Source of the DNA: Phaeoceros laevis
Taxonomy: Eukaryota > Anthocerotophyta > Anthocerotopsida > Notothyladales
NCBI GenBank assembly: GCA_049999765.1
Contig: JBNGIQ010009496.1
Location: 1 to 58,212 of the forward strand
Length of the DNA: 58,212 nucleotides
Reading direction: 5' to 3'
The position numbers and the translations under genes were made by a program. Under the pieces are notes generated by a model. That model was not told the origin of the DNA, ran no database searches, and saw nothing but the letters and a program-made list of their open reading frames with translations. Position 1 is the first letter of the stretch; every line of letters begins with the position of its first letter. Shown here piece after piece: positions 9,843 to 22,036 of this stretch.

Positions 9843-12800
9843 ATGAGATTTGTGATGTTCGCAGAGACGAGGAGCAGGTTAGCAAACTTCCACACCTATG
9901 GCAGTGATCAAATTCGAAGTGAACAGCGACCCGAGGATTTCTTCTCCAACCCGTCAACTTGGTTGAGCAGCAGTCTGGAAAAGGCAAGCTTTCCTCGCCG
10001 ATGGTGGCGTCTTGACATGTCATCTTGCTTTGAGAGGTCACTCCTGAAACACACCGGATGCTGCTTGCAGAGAAGCCCCCGGCTCTCAGACCTGAGGCAC
10101 ACGAGAACCGGACTGCCCCGCAGGCTGGAGTCTCACAATGGGCGTTTACCGGTAGATTCCCGGCTAGCCACCTTAGATACTCCGCAACAGACTGTACAAA
10201 GAATCCTTGCCCACCTAAAAACCAAGCACAACAGAGCTGAAGATGTCTTCTGCCTGAGCAATGAGCACGAGCTTAAATGTGTGGATTCCCGGCATACCAC
10301 CTTAGATGCCCGGCTCCGGAACTGCCTGGGGTTCCCGCAACTGGTATCGCCTGGGGGATTTGCTGGAACCTTTGATGACCTTCAAAGGCTGTGCGACGAT
10401 GGACAGGTGGTCTCGGCGCTGGACGTCCTTATGCGAATGGATTCCCTGGGTATTGTTCCCCCGGTTAGTATGTACAGGTCCCTCTTAAAGGCTTGCACCG
10501 CAAGGAAGGCCCTGGTTCAGGCTAAGCAAGTTCATGCTCATCTGGCACAAAATGGCTTGGAATTCACCAGGCCTCTTGGTGAATATGTGGTGTGCACGTT
10601 GGTGAAGTGCGGCGGACTCGACGATGCGTTGCAGGTTTTTGACAAGTTGCCAAGTCGAACAGTTTTCTCCTGGACAGCTGTGATTGCTGGGTACTCTGAA
10701 AGCGGACAAGTTCAGGAGGCATTGAAAATGTACAAGCGGATGCAAGAGGACGGTGTGCAGCCAAACACGTATACGTTCGTGAGCCTTCTTCAAGCCTGTG
10801 CCAGCGTACCTGATCTGGAAGACGGCAAGCGGATCCATGCTGAGGTTTTGAAATATGGTTGTGAATCTGATTTGTTTGTGGGTACTTGCCTTGTTGACAT
10901 GTATGCGAAGTGTGGAAATATTTTGGATGCACAAAATATGTTTGATGGGCTGCCACAGAGGAGCGTGGTTTCCTGGACGGCAATGCTTGCAGCTTATGCT
11001 CATCAGGGTGAAGTGGAAAAGGCATTGCAGCTGTACGAAGAAATGCGGATACAAGGCGTGAGTCCTAATGAGCGGACTTTTGTAAGCGTGCTCCAAGCAT
11101 GTGGCATGCTTGCAGAGAAGGAAGAAGATGTGCTGGGTGGGCATCATATAAAGCGGATGTCTCTAAGGAAGGGAAAGGCTATACATGCTGATGCTAGGAA
11201 AAAGGGCCACGAATCAGATATTTTTGTTGGCAGTACCCTCATTAGTATGTACGGGAAATGTGGGAGCATAGTGGATGCTCGGGACGTGTTTCATAAGTTG
11301 CCTCAGCGAAGTGTGGTGGCCTGGAATGCAATGCTGACAGCATATGCCCACCAGGGGCAGGCAGAGAATGTGCTAAACCTGTACAGACAGATGCAGCGGG
11401 AATCTGTGAGTAGAGATGTTAGGACCTTCGTTACAGTGCTTCAGGCCTGTGGCATGCTTGCAGATAATGAAGAAGATGTTGTTGTCAATGGGCTGGTGCT
11501 GAAAGTGAAATCTCTGGAGCAGGGCAAAGCAATTCACGTGGATGCTTCCAGAATGGGCCACAGATCCGATGTTTTTGTTGGGAACTCGCTTGTAAGTATG
11601 TATGGGAAGTGTGGAAGCGTAGTGGATGCGCAAAACGAATTTGATGCATTGCGACAGCCAGACGTGGTGGCATGGACTGCAGTTCTAGCGGCATATGCCC
11701 AGCAGGGCCAAGCTGAGAAAGCATTGCAAATCTACGAACTAATGCAAGGAGACGGTGTTAGTCCAAATGGTCGGACGTTTGTGAGCACACTCCAAGCCTG
11801 TAGCATCCTTGTTGACGAGGAGGAAGATGTAGTTATTGATGGGCGATTTATGAAACTGAAGTCTTTAGAAATGGGTAAGGTTGTATGTGCAGATGCTTGG
11901 AGGAAGGGCCATATGTCAGATATTTTTTTTGGTAGCACACTCGTCAGTATGTACGGCAAGTGTGGGAGCATTTTGGATGCACAGCATGTGTTTGATAATC
12001 TGAGGAGGCGAGATGTTGTAGCCTGGACAGCAATGCTAGCAGCATATGCACAACAGGGTGACGGAGAGAAGGCTTTGCAGCTGTATGGGCAAATGCAAGA
12101 GGAGGGGGTGAACCCAAATGACAGAACCTTTGTGAGTGTCCTCCAAGCATGCGGAGTGCTTGCAGAGGAGGAGGAATATGCCATGCTGCATGGGCAGGCC
12201 ACCAAAGTGAAGTCTCTGGAACAGGGCAAGGCAATACATGCCTATGCTTGTAGGAAGGGCTTCGATTCAGATGTGTTTGTTGGGAACACCCTTGTCAGTG
12301 TGTACGGGAAGTGCGGAAGCATTGTGGATGCACAGGATGTGTTTGATGGTCTGTCCCAGAGAAGTGTGGTGTCATGGAATGCACTGCTCTCTGCATATGT
12401 AGAGCAAGGAAAATCCGAAGAAGCTCTAGACCTGTACAGGCAATTACTGGAGGAATGTATTGTTCCGAATGAAATCACAGCTGTGTGCATCTTGCAAGCA
12501 TGCAGCAACTTGGGAAGCCTGGACTTTCTTAGGCAGATCCACTACAGTCTCGTCTCTGCTGAAAATAATTTGAGTTCTCTTCTGGTAACCAGCCTCATGC
12601 ACGCATATGGGAGATGTGCGAGCATGGTAGAAGCTCAGAAGGTGTTTGATACATTGCCCCAGCCTGATGTTGTGGCGTGGAATGCATTGATTGCTGGTTA
12701 TGCTCGTCAAGGGAACTGTGCCTCAAGCCTGCAGATTTATGAGAAGATGCAGCAAGCAGGTATGAAGCCAGATGGAGCCACCTTCCTTTCACTTCTCTCG

Positions 12801-13307
12801 GCCTGCAGTCATGCTGGCCTCGTGGATAAAGGTATTGAGTATTTTGAATCCATGAGCAGAGATCATGACACCTCTCCAACGATTGATCATTATGTCTGTA
12901 TGGTAGACCTCCTTGGGCGTGCTGGAGACTTCGTTAGAATAGAACAGCTGTTGTTAAGAATGCCAATGCAGCCTAACGTAACCATGTGGTTGTGTTTGTT
13001 GGCTGCCTGTCGGAAGCATGGGAAGGTAGCGCTGGGAAAGCAAGCATTTGATTCTGCTGTATGTCTACAGCCAAAGCATGCTGCTGCATATGTACTGATG
13101 TCGAATATCTACTCTAATGCTGGGATGTGGGACTGTGCGAAGGAGGTGTATGCCCTTGAGAAACAAACAGGTGCATGGAAAAAGCCTCCTGGCCAGAGCT
13201 GGATTGAACATGACCAAGACGTCCGTGAATTTGTGGTAGCAGACCAGAAGCATGCAGAACGAGATCGGTTGTATCATCTGGTAGACACAATAGGCTTCGA
13301 GCTGTAG
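9843..13307 (+). CDS. E-class PLS pentatricopeptide repeat protein, intronless, with expanded L motifs
   Basis: The frame opens at ATG 9843 (MRFVMFAETRSRLANF) and ends TAG at 13307, giving 1154 residues. After about 190 residues without PPRs (probable organelle leader plus linker) there are roughly eight P-L-S triplets, e.g. VVSWTAMLAAYAHQGEVEKA and LVSVYGKCGSIVDAQDVFDG. E1/E2 motifs follow (HYVCMVDLLGRAGDF, LAACRKHGKVALGKQAF, GQSWIEHDQDVREFVVADQK). The protein stops soon after E2, without DYW. Such E-type factors usually specify C-to-U editing sites in organelle transcripts and need a DYW deaminase in trans; that role is inference. Four consecutive L motifs contain a 14-16 residue insertion (see findings). 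An alternative upstream start would need a non-ATG codon. Confidence 0.9.
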   Translation: MRFVMFAETRSRLANFHTYGSDQIRSEQRPEDFFSNPSTWLSSSLEKASFPRRWWRLDMSSCFERSLLKHTGCCLQRSPRLSDLRHTRTGLPRRLESHNGRLPVDSRLATLDTPQQTVQRILAHLKTKHNRAEDVFCLSNEHELKCVDSRHTTLDARLRNCLGFPQLVSPGGFAGTFDDLQRLCDDGQVVSALDVLMRMDSLGIVPPVSMYRSLLKACTARKALVQAKQVHAHLAQNGLEFTRPLGEYVVCTLVKCGGLDDALQVFDKLPSRTVFSWTAVIAGYSESGQVQEALKMYKRMQEDGVQPNTYTFVSLLQACASVPDLEDGKRIHAEVLKYGCESDLFVGTCLVDMYAKCGNILDAQNMFDGLPQRSVVSWTAMLAAYAHQGEVEKALQLYEEMRIQGVSPNERTFVSVLQACGMLAEKEEDVLGGHHIKRMSLRKGKAIHADARKKGHESDIFVGSTLISMYGKCGSIVDARDVFHKLPQRSVVAWNAMLTAYAHQGQAENVLNLYRQMQRESVSRDVRTFVTVLQACGMLADNEEDVVVNGLVLKVKSLEQGKAIHVDASRMGHRSDVFVGNSLVSMYGKCGSVVDAQNEFDALRQPDVVAWTAVLAAYAQQGQAEKALQIYELMQGDGVSPNGRTFVSTLQACSILVDEEEDVVIDGRFMKLKSLEMGKVVCADAWRKGHMSDIFFGSTLVSMYGKCGSILDAQHVFDNLRRRDVVAWTAMLAAYAQQGDGEKALQLYGQMQEEGVNPNDRTFVSVLQACGVLAEEEEYAMLHGQATKVKSLEQGKAIHAYACRKGFDSDVFVGNTLVSVYGKCGSIVDAQDVFDGLSQRSVVSWNALLSAYVEQGKSEEALDLYRQLLEECIVPNEITAVCILQACSNLGSLDFLRQIHYSLVSAENNLSSLLVTSLMHAYGRCASMVEAQKVFDTLPQPDVVAWNALIAGYARQGNCASSLQIYEKMQQAGMKPDGATFLSLLSACSHAGLVDKGIEYFESMSRDHDTSPTIDHYVCMVDLLGRAGDFVRIEQLLLRMPMQPNVTMWLCLLAACRKHGKVALGKQAFDSAVCLQPKHAAAYVLMSNIYSNAGMWDCAKEVYALEKQTGAWKKPPGQSWIEHDQDVREFVVADQKHAERDRLYHLVDTIGFEL
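10990..12500 (+). repeat. Four tandem 348-351-bp PPR triplets with a shared insertion
   Basis: The L-motif landmark (Leu-Gln-Ala codons) falls at 10788, 11091, 11439, 11790, 12141 and 12492. The first interval is 303 bases (normal triplet), and the following intervals are 348, 351, 351 and 351 bases. The excess is the inserted segment, visible as KEEDVLGGHHIKRMS, NEEDVVVNGLVLKVKS, EEEDVVIDGRFMKLKS and EEEYAMLHGQATKVKS. Confidence 0.85.
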
Positions 13308-14639
13308 AAGAAGGGTCTGCTTCCACATATGCACCATACTGTGAAAGACACTGATGGATGAAGGGATGTCCTCTGCCATTTAGAGAAGGTGGCCCATACA
13401 TTCTGGCTGGTTGACGTGCCAGTTGAAGTTGCAGGTCTCACAAGGGGTGCCATCGAACACACCAGAAATGCAAGAGTTCACATTTCACGATGGAAAATGG
13501 TGATAAGTGTCTGATGGGTGAAACCTGTGAATGTTCACTGCTTCTGTTTGACACAACCTCCAAATTCCAAGCTTCATGGCAAGCCTTTGTGAGAGTGGCA
13601 CTCTGCGCACGTTGGTACAGCTGGCAGCAAAAGGTCTACAGCCTTTGAAATCACTCTAAATGGCTGGAGCTGTCCTAGTTATTGCTATCCATTGAAATGG
13701 GACGTTGCTGATACAGCCTGGACTGTGATTGCAGAAAATCCTGGCGCAGGTGCAGGCACTGCCTCGAGTGGACACGAATCGTTGTGTCTGTGCAGTAGGG
13801 CTGCAATGATGTGCTGGCCTCTGAACTAGGTAACTACCTGAATGCATCACATCTGCGAATGTGGTCACTGTTCAAAATGGTGCTTATTAGCATTGCCGAG
13901 TGGAAACTGAAGCACTAACCATCCAATGTCTGGCTGACAGTGTTCGCGTCAGTGTTAGTACCAAGTTCCCAATAGTGTTTCCAATTAAGGCATGCTCAGA
14001 GTCAAGCATGAGACAAGCTGTTGCGATACTGTAGTCACCATGTTAGTCAGGGAGTCGATGCTAGTCTGAGGACATGCAGAGGCGGCTGTCCACATGCAGA
14101 GAACAAGAACTCCTGAATTCGCCTGTGTGTAGAATCATCATCAAATCTTTGTAGCCTTCGGATTGGCTCTGCGTTTATCGAATAATTCGATGATTTTTTC
14201 GACTCTGTCACCTGTGACTGGTAGAGTGTGCTGCTGATTTTACCGCAATGGGTTTGAACGACGGTAGCGCAATGCACGTGGAGGCTGGTCGACCAGCGGT
14301 CACCTTCGTTGAACATGCGGCCCAGGCTATTCTGATCCAAGTTCACTTAGACACGCTGAGGATTCAGGTCTGGAGCGATTTGGCAGGTTACATTTACTGC
14401 CCCGATGAGGGGAACAAAAAAATGTAGGTTTTCAAGTTCGAACAATCCACACAACGCAGGCAGTAGGCTAGAAGGAAGAAGTTTGACAGGATCAGTTTGT
14501 TCGCCAGCTCGCGCAGGATTGATCCGCTCCCGCGGCAGACTGTCATGGCGCGAGACAGCAATTTGAAGTTGTCGGATCCGTAATGAGGATGCCTAAAGCG
14601 ACGAAGGTGTGATCGTGCGCAAGGAGGGAAGCAGACCCG
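13308..14639. other. Intergenic: PPR gene 3' flank and DnaJ 5' flank
   Basis: Short frames here have no recognisable domain and I see no DYW remnant downstream of the PPR stop. The final few hundred bases are the expected promoter/5' leader of the DnaJ gene. Confidence 0.5.
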
Positions 14640-17600
14640 ATGGCCATGGCCACCACTGTCATTCCACCCGCTGTGCACTGGAAGCCTTCTTCTGGCGCCC
14701 TCGTCTCCTGTTCTACGGCATCTGCCTCTGCTTCCTGCACCTGCGGAAGCGGCAACGGCAGCCAAAAGAGAGTTGGTACTGTCAACGCCATTGCGGCGAA
14801 TTCGATGTTGGCGTCTGGATCCTCGCAGGTGGCGCCATTTTTGATGTGTGCCCGGGATTCAGGTCATGTCTCGGTGTCATCTCAATACCCTCCGACAATA
14901 CATTCTGGAGCGCGAGGCAGGAATGGCACCAGGGGAGGTAGCCGAGGGACTCAGGCGCATAGGAAGCAGCTCAACGTCCTCTTTGCTGGGAGGGTTTTGG
15001 AGAGTGAGATAGGCATTAGTAGGAATGCATCCATGGACGCGAATATCGCTGGCGAGAGATTGAGAGCTGTGTTTGGAGACGGCGCCAGCTTCTTCGCAGG
15101 TGATAGCGATATGTGGACTCTGTTTGGTAGGGCTCAGTTTTGTCCAGACAGTTTGTGCGTTAGACCCAGATTCAGACCGCAAATATCCATGGCGGTGGAC
15201 TACTATTCCACACTGGGGGTAGCCAAGAATGCTAGCAAGCAAGAAATCAAGAATGCGTACCGCAAGTTAGCCCGACAGGTGAGTTGCATGAAATGCAGGA
15301 CAATTCAATTCTCCAGCTAGAATGTAAGAAGGTGCTGTAGTGTTGCATAAAATTGAGTTCGAAGACTCCGGAGCAGTAAGATCTCAAAACAACTTTGTGA
15401 CCTGAGATAGTCACAACGAGGTGGATAAACTTCAGTTCGAAGACTCTGGTCACGACGCTGTCATGTTACTTTACTGCTCTAGAGTTTTGAATTGTGTATA
15501 AGTTCAAATGGATTGGTTGGTTGAAAGGTTCAAGATGGCCTTAGTTGTTGTTGGCTGGTTGCTCTGTAGTATCACCCCGATGTCAACAAACAACCTGGAG
15601 CGGAGGATAAATTTAAAGAAATAAGTAATGCTTACGAGGTATGGTTATGTCTGATGTCTGCCAACTCACATTTAGTTGGACTGTGCTACAGTGTTCATTG
15701 TCAAACTGAAAAGCTTATGCAGCCTCTCATTTGAGGTTTTAATCCTTGCAGGTGCTATCGGACGATGACAAAAGGCCTTTGTATGATCAATTTGGGGAAG
15801 CAGGAGTTAAAGGTGGTACAGCCGGCCCTGGAGCTGGGGCCGCTTATTCGGTATGCTTTTCACCTTGCAAAGCTGTAGGCTAAAAATTTTTTATCAAAGT
15901 ATTCCATTGGACCAGGCAGTTGATGACTATGACTGCTAGGGCTTATGCTAAGTCAGTATAGATATTTTACTTTTTTGTAAGCATCAAACTTGTCGGTGCT
16001 TGCTGCAGACAAATCCTTTTGATCTCTTTGAATCAATCTTTGGAGGCAGCATGGGAGGAATGGGAATGGGTGGCATGGGTGGTATGGGGGGTATGGGAGG
16101 AATGGGTGGTGCGGGTGGCTTTGGTGCACGACGACGATCTGCTACAGTTCAGGGTGATGATATGAGGTACAAAACTTCATCTGATTTCAGTGTGCTCTTC
16201 CTTTGTAAATATCAAAGCTGTAGGATTGTGATCTTTGCAGTCAAGGACCATGAAGAAACTGCACTTTCAGGGTAGCTATTTCTTCTGTTGGGATGACCTG
16301 TTTCTTCATTTACTCAACAGATTTGATGTGTCGTTGGAGTTTTCTGAGGCCATATTTGGAACGGAGAAAGAGATTGAAGCAGCACATTTGGAGACTTGTC
16401 GATCTTGTGATGGAAGTGGTGCTAAATCTGGCACTCGAAGTAAGACCTGTGGAACATGTGGTGGAATGGGGCAGGTTATGCGCACACAAGAGACCCCCTT
16501 CGGTCGGTTCTCACAGGTGACTCACTGTGTCAGGCACTATTTAAATTTACGTTACTCCTTGAGTGCCTAGTTTTAGAGATATTGATCTTGTCCATGTTTT
16601 CTGTTCTACTGAGTAACTCGCTTTGTGGGTCATGCCGGTCCTCCTGGCATGGTTTGTTTGTAGAACTCGTCGCTTCGTTTATGACCAGAACCCACACTAG
16701 CATGTCTTCTTTTATGCATCCGTCTTTATGTACAGGTTTCTACTTGTACAACATGTGGAGGTGAAGGTGAGGTGATTTCAGATTACTGTAGAAAGTGTGG
16801 TGGAGAGGGACGGATACGTGTTAAGAAAAACATTAAGGTCAAGATCCCAGCTGGCGTGAATAGCGGTAGCACACTTAGAGTCCGGGGTGAAGGTGATGCT
16901 GGGCCGAGAGGGTATGCTGTTACTTCAATTCAGAATATCTACATTTATCTGAGTAGACACCCTTTAGTTTGTACGCAGCACTACGTCAGGCTTACTTGAT
17001 TGTTTGGTGTACTGTCTGTTGCAGGGGTGCTCCTGGGGATCTCTATGTCTTCCTGAATGTCAAAGAGGTTTCTGGCATACAAAGGGATGGCGTGAACTTA
17101 TATTCGACAGTATCAATCAGTTATACTGATGCTATTCTTGGAACACTCGTTCAGGTAGTACTGGATTCCTCACCGGGACATTATTCTTGCAGTTTTCAAG
17201 TGAGCTTTAGCTTCTAGTGTTTTTGACACCGGGTTTGGTGAACAGGTGAAAACTGTTGATGGAGTGAATGATCTGCAAGTGCCAGCTGGAACCCAACCAG
17301 GAGATGTGCTGGTGCTTGCAAAACTAGGGGTTCCTAAATTGAACAAGCCGAATGTAAGGGGTGACCACTACTTCACAGTGAAGGTCATCATTCCAACTCG
17401 CTTAAGGTATGTGCACTGTAACCCTTTTTCGTTTGCCGTGGTGCTTGGTTGTACGCAAGAAGGCGGCTGACCTTACGTTGATGACCCCAGTGAAGCGGAG
17501 CGTGCACTTGTCGAGGATCTTGCACAATTGCAACTCAAGACAAAGGGTTTCCGAGGAGGCACCCAGAGGATGAACTCCAGCAGCAGGATTCAGCGTAAGA

Positions 17601-19343
17601 AGAGTGTGCAGGCCAGCACTAGGGCTGGAAGTGGCATTTGATATCTCAAGGGAGAGAAGAGCAGATTGAGTTTTCGCAAGTCTTCCAGAGCTATCCAGGT
17701 CTAAAGATAGGGAAAATAGCATGATGGAAGAGCTACAGGAGAAATTGCTTGCTTTGAGCCTTGACTGTTTGAAGGTGAAGTGAATGATCTCATCATCATC
17801 GAGAAGGTCTAGAATCCTCAGAGGACATGTCGCTGAGACATTTTGAGGGTCGGGATAGAGAGAACGACAGAGCAAAGAACATTGTCTGGTCTTGGCCCAG
17901 CAGATGCATATTGGGGATTTAGACTGCCTAATTTCTGCCCTTTCCAAGCTTATTGAGAGTTGAGTCCCCAAAAGCTTGCAACAGATCATTATGCACTGCA
18001 TGCAAGATTTTAATTCCGGTTTGTGTACAGGAGGGAGTTCTCAAGACGGGCATGGCCGGTCTTTATCAGAGAGGCCACGATCTGAGAACAATGGCGCAAC
18101 TGAGGATCAAAACGAGGACAGCGGTCTGTGGGGAAAAGTCAAGAACATAGCAGGGTATGTCACATGTCCTCTCTCGCATGCCAATTTCTCTTGGATTTGG
18201 GTTTGAGTTGTTCCGTTGGTTGAGTTTGTGGTGTCCCGGGTCAAACCCTGAGGTATTGATATCCTGCTGGTATGACTACTATCTGAATGGCACGTTGGTC
18301 TCGATGAAATCCAGTATGTTGAAAGCTGACTCAGGTACTAGGTCAGTGTAGGAAGAGAGTTTTGATCAATCCCTCTAGCTCACAAGCTTACATAAAATTA
18401 CGATCCAGATTGTGTGTTTTGCTTATGGTGTGGTGAATTGTGCTGTTAGTTGTGACGGTGTCGGAAGTTTAGGTTCCAAGAGGGCTTTTTGAAGTCAATA
18501 GCTTACAGGAGGGGTGTGTAGTAGTGCTCAAGCCGGCAGTTGTGACTGTGCATGCACGTGGACTAGACATGCTGATCTACCGGATGCTGCTTTGCCGTGC
18601 TGTCAAAGACGCCTCTGTATGCAGTCCAAAAGGGTGCTGTAGGTATTGATCCCTTCATTCCTTCTATAGAAGGTTGTGATTAAGAACTTGAGGTCGTTAC
18701 ACCTGTATGCAATTGTCTCAAATTCGTGTGCACAACCTGTGGACTGTGGGTGGGTGGGAATCTTTGAGGCCAGATGAAAGTGTACATGCTGCAAGGTGTA
18801 TTCACAAGTTCAGTCACCTGAACCAAGAAATTGGCGAATTTGCTGCTTGGTGAATGCATGGATGGTGTGGCAAATTTGCACAGGCTAAAAGGAAGGAGGG
18901 GCAACTTCGGATCCATCACTTTGCAGTCATCGGTGTTACAAGAGCCCCCTTTCTTGATGACTAGCCGAACAATCTCATCTCTCTGCTTAGTGAACTCTGT
19001 AGCGGCCCTGGCATCCCTTGCAGCAGCACTGATTTTCTACCCTGTACTTGTGAGAGCTTGTGTATGGGTTCTAAACACGTTGCAGCTGCGCAAGCGGTAG
19101 CAACTTGTAGAAAGTTGACGGGTTTTTTGTCAAAATTCTCCATTAGAGAGTGCACCGGGTCTCCCTCTGAGCCTGGCATTTTTGTTGAATGCAGTAGTCA
19201 ACCTTAGTTTTTTTCCGCAGTTGGTGAGTCCTGTTTGATACAGTTTCTGAAGCTTCTCTTCTCCTTTTTGTGGTTGGACTCTACCCTCACCATTTAGATC
19301 GGCTGCTGCGGGGACTCTCAAGTGGCTGAGGGACAGGTTGTGA
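14640..19343 (+). CDS. Chloroplast type I (DJA) DnaJ/Hsp40 co-chaperone
   Basis: Eleven exons join in frame to 633 residues: 14640-15278, 15570-15638, 15752-15850, 16009-16166, 16321-16516, 16736-16911, 17025-17154, 17246-17406, 17491-17594, 18031-18154 and 19298-19343. All introns are GT-AG. A long Ser/Ala-rich plastid leader precedes the J domain (from residue 184, [20 protein letters not shown], with HPD at about 215-217). A Gly/Met-rich linker follows (GMGGMGG repeats), then four zinc-binding CxxCxGxG units ([32 protein letters not shown]). Next is the C-terminal substrate-binding region and the plastid-type tail ([21 protein letters not shown]). It resembles Arabidopsis DJA5/DJA6, which deliver substrates to stromal Hsp70 and support iron-sulfur cluster and thylakoid biogenesis. 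The tail confirms exons 10 and 11 across a 1.1-kb intron. Confidence 0.93.
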
Positions 19344-22036
19344 TGGGGCCAAACCAAAACCGAAGCGACCGACCCCCTGGAAGCTCTGGAGCCAATTATT
19401 TGCTGACCATGATTCTTTAGTTCTTATCATGGGGATAATCTCTCCCATACGGCTTACTCTCCAAATCTATCAGATTCCTTGTCTAGCTTCCTACCCTGCA
19501 GCGACAAATGCTCTTTGTTGCCATATGCCGCCGGTAGCGCATCGACCATGGAGGTAGCTCCAAATGAGTTGTGCTGAGGTAGTTCGTACTCAATCAATCC
19601 CCCATGTAATTATGAGCCGCATTGAACTAGTCACTCATTTAGCAGGTGCAGATTATCTTCCCACTGCAAGTCCCGTTTTTCGATTTCACTTCGCCACCAA
19701 CGTAGTAGTCCGGTCCTCCTAGACGCTGCTGCTTGTCATGAAGCGCACTGGACTCGATACTGCTGAACAACTTGTGATATGGCCCCAGACCAGGGTGGGG
19801 CAAGCAGCAAGCTACACTCATCAGTCAGTAGTAAGTGCTTGGCCGACTCCGCCGTGAGGCAGGGTGCGCGTGTGTGTTCGTCGGCTTCTGTCGCACAATC
19901 TGGTGAAAAATAAACTCTGGTGGTCAAAAGGTGCTCGGTTGCTGTTCGAGCACCAACGCTTTAGCCTGGCTGCCTCCTCAAACTGTCCTGTCCTCTTGTT
20001 GGCCAGCTGGCTAGTACGTGGTGACACACTCACTTTCACGCATCCGCAGCTCACACTTTATGCTGCTTGTTACTAGTGGATCATGTTAGCCTAGTTTTCC
20101 TTTTCAAACCTTCCATTGAGGAATGCGCCTGCTGCATGAAAGCATCAGATGATACAGCTCCTTGGACACGCATTGAATAGCAACTTGCAACAGTAGCCAT
20201 GCATGAGGCTGGCATGATCACAGCGACATCCCCTGCAGACAATGACCTTGTGCATACTCTCATGACCTAACCTCATGAGTCACGCCTTTCCTTGGGGCGC
20301 CAAGAGCGACGCTGACGCCTGATTCGTAGGGAAGACGGAGGCAACGTTCTTGGCTCCTTTCCTGTCCACTGTCTACCTGCCAGCGATGATGACCAGATAC
20401 GTAGCTTATTAGACTGGCGCGTCTTAGACTAGCAGTCAATTCCCGGAAAGGAACGTGCTTCCAGCCTTTACTCCGCCGCAGAATGAGAGACCGAACCCTG
20501 ATCAAAGAGATGATAGAAAAGCTCTAGATTTTAGGGCCTCAACTAATAAAGCACCTCAAGAAAGGAAACAGGAAGCACCTCAACTAATAAAGCACGACAC
20601 AGTGGTGCCACTTGATCACGCCACTCGTTTTTTGAGAAAAAGAAACAAGTTACAGCTTGACCTTGTCCCTCACCACTCTTACCACACCAACCGTCACGCA
20701 CCGACCTCCGCTTGCATGGAATCACTCCCTAATAACTAACACCAACAACCTACAACCTACAGCTCGACTAGTAGGACAAATTGTGGGAATCGAATGAAGC
20801 CTAAGATAAGATAAATCTATCTACTGTTGGTAACACTCGGTATGCATGAATGACAGCAATGTGCCAAAAAGGAAGCGCACAGTAGCGTCAGTGGGAAGAC
20901 AGAGGACATTGCCAGTGAAATGAACGTCGACGTGGAGGCAAGATTTTGGACACCTTTTTCGTCGTTAGAAATCGCAAGTCAGACGTGGGACCAGAGGCGG
21001 AAAAGGTAAAACTAGCAAACCCATTTCCGGTTGACAATTTCCCGAAAGCGGCCCAACCCGGGCCGTGTGATGTGGGAGAAAAAGTCATCATTCAGGTGCG
21101 CATTTATCAATGATTCCACGCGATTGAATGCATTTCTGATATTTGGCCACCTACACCAGTGACACCACCACGTCTCGCTGTGCTGTACCGTAGGAACTGT
21201 ACAGAATCCTATCGCGGTGGATTGCAGCATCCAATGCGCGCACACAAGTATGATGGTCAGTCGTGACTGTCCACGGCACAAGGACAGGACTCCAACTCCG
21301 TTATTATTAGCCTAATATTAATGACGACTGCGCCTCAACGGGGCAGCACCAAACTCCCGTGATGAACACCTGACGTGCTCATTTCATACCCGTTCGGTTA
21401 TGAACAGTGTTACAGAGAGCCAGAACTTCCCGTTTAGCCACCACCTGCTACGGCAGTACATGCTACGTCGTGTGCCGTGCTCAAACGGTCGACTGAAGAG
21501 TCCATTCGGTGACCACCACAGCTACCACAGTTTACTGCGCCTGCAGCCCTAGAATTCTTTCGGTGATTCCGGTTAAACCTGCCTCCCTTTCTCTCCTGTT
21601 GTCTCTGACGCGACGCAGGCAGCAAGACAACAGGCCAAACCGAACCAGAAGCCCCGTATATTTGCCGCTGCAGCGCAATCTCGGGCCGCGTGCATTGCGC
21701 AGCTTGCGCACCTGCTGCGCTGCGCTACCTCTTCTCACTACCCGCGCCTCTGCCTGCCTGCCTGCTCTGCTCTGCTCTGCTCGCTACTGTGCTGCTCCAC
21801 CCAGTCCCGTCCCGCCCGCTTGGTTCGTTGGCTGGCCCGCTTCTGATCCTCTCCGATGCTCAGCTCTGACAGCGGCAACGAACTTTGAGTGCCCTGCTTT
21901 TGCTTGCCCCTTTTTCAGAAGCCTGGAAGCTGCTGCCGCTGCGCTGCTCTCTCGTTGGTGCGACGGCTGGCGGCATTTTCACATCATCATTGCGGGGAGG
22001 GAGGGAGATTGCGGTAATTCGGAGGCAGGGGAGGGA
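19344..22036. other. Intergenic region between the DnaJ gene and the receptor kinase
   Basis: No coding domain was found on either strand. A short direct repeat (cctcaactaataaagcac) occurs at 20538 and 20578. From about 21530 the plus strand becomes C/T-rich with ctgcctgcctgc and tctgctctgctctg runs, plausible 5' leader or promoter sequence of the kinase gene. Confidence 0.5.

Noticed and set aside
14394-14791. Minus-strand frames of 82-123 codons upstream of the DnaJ start.
   Set aside because: They overlap the DnaJ leader antisense and show no recognisable domain.
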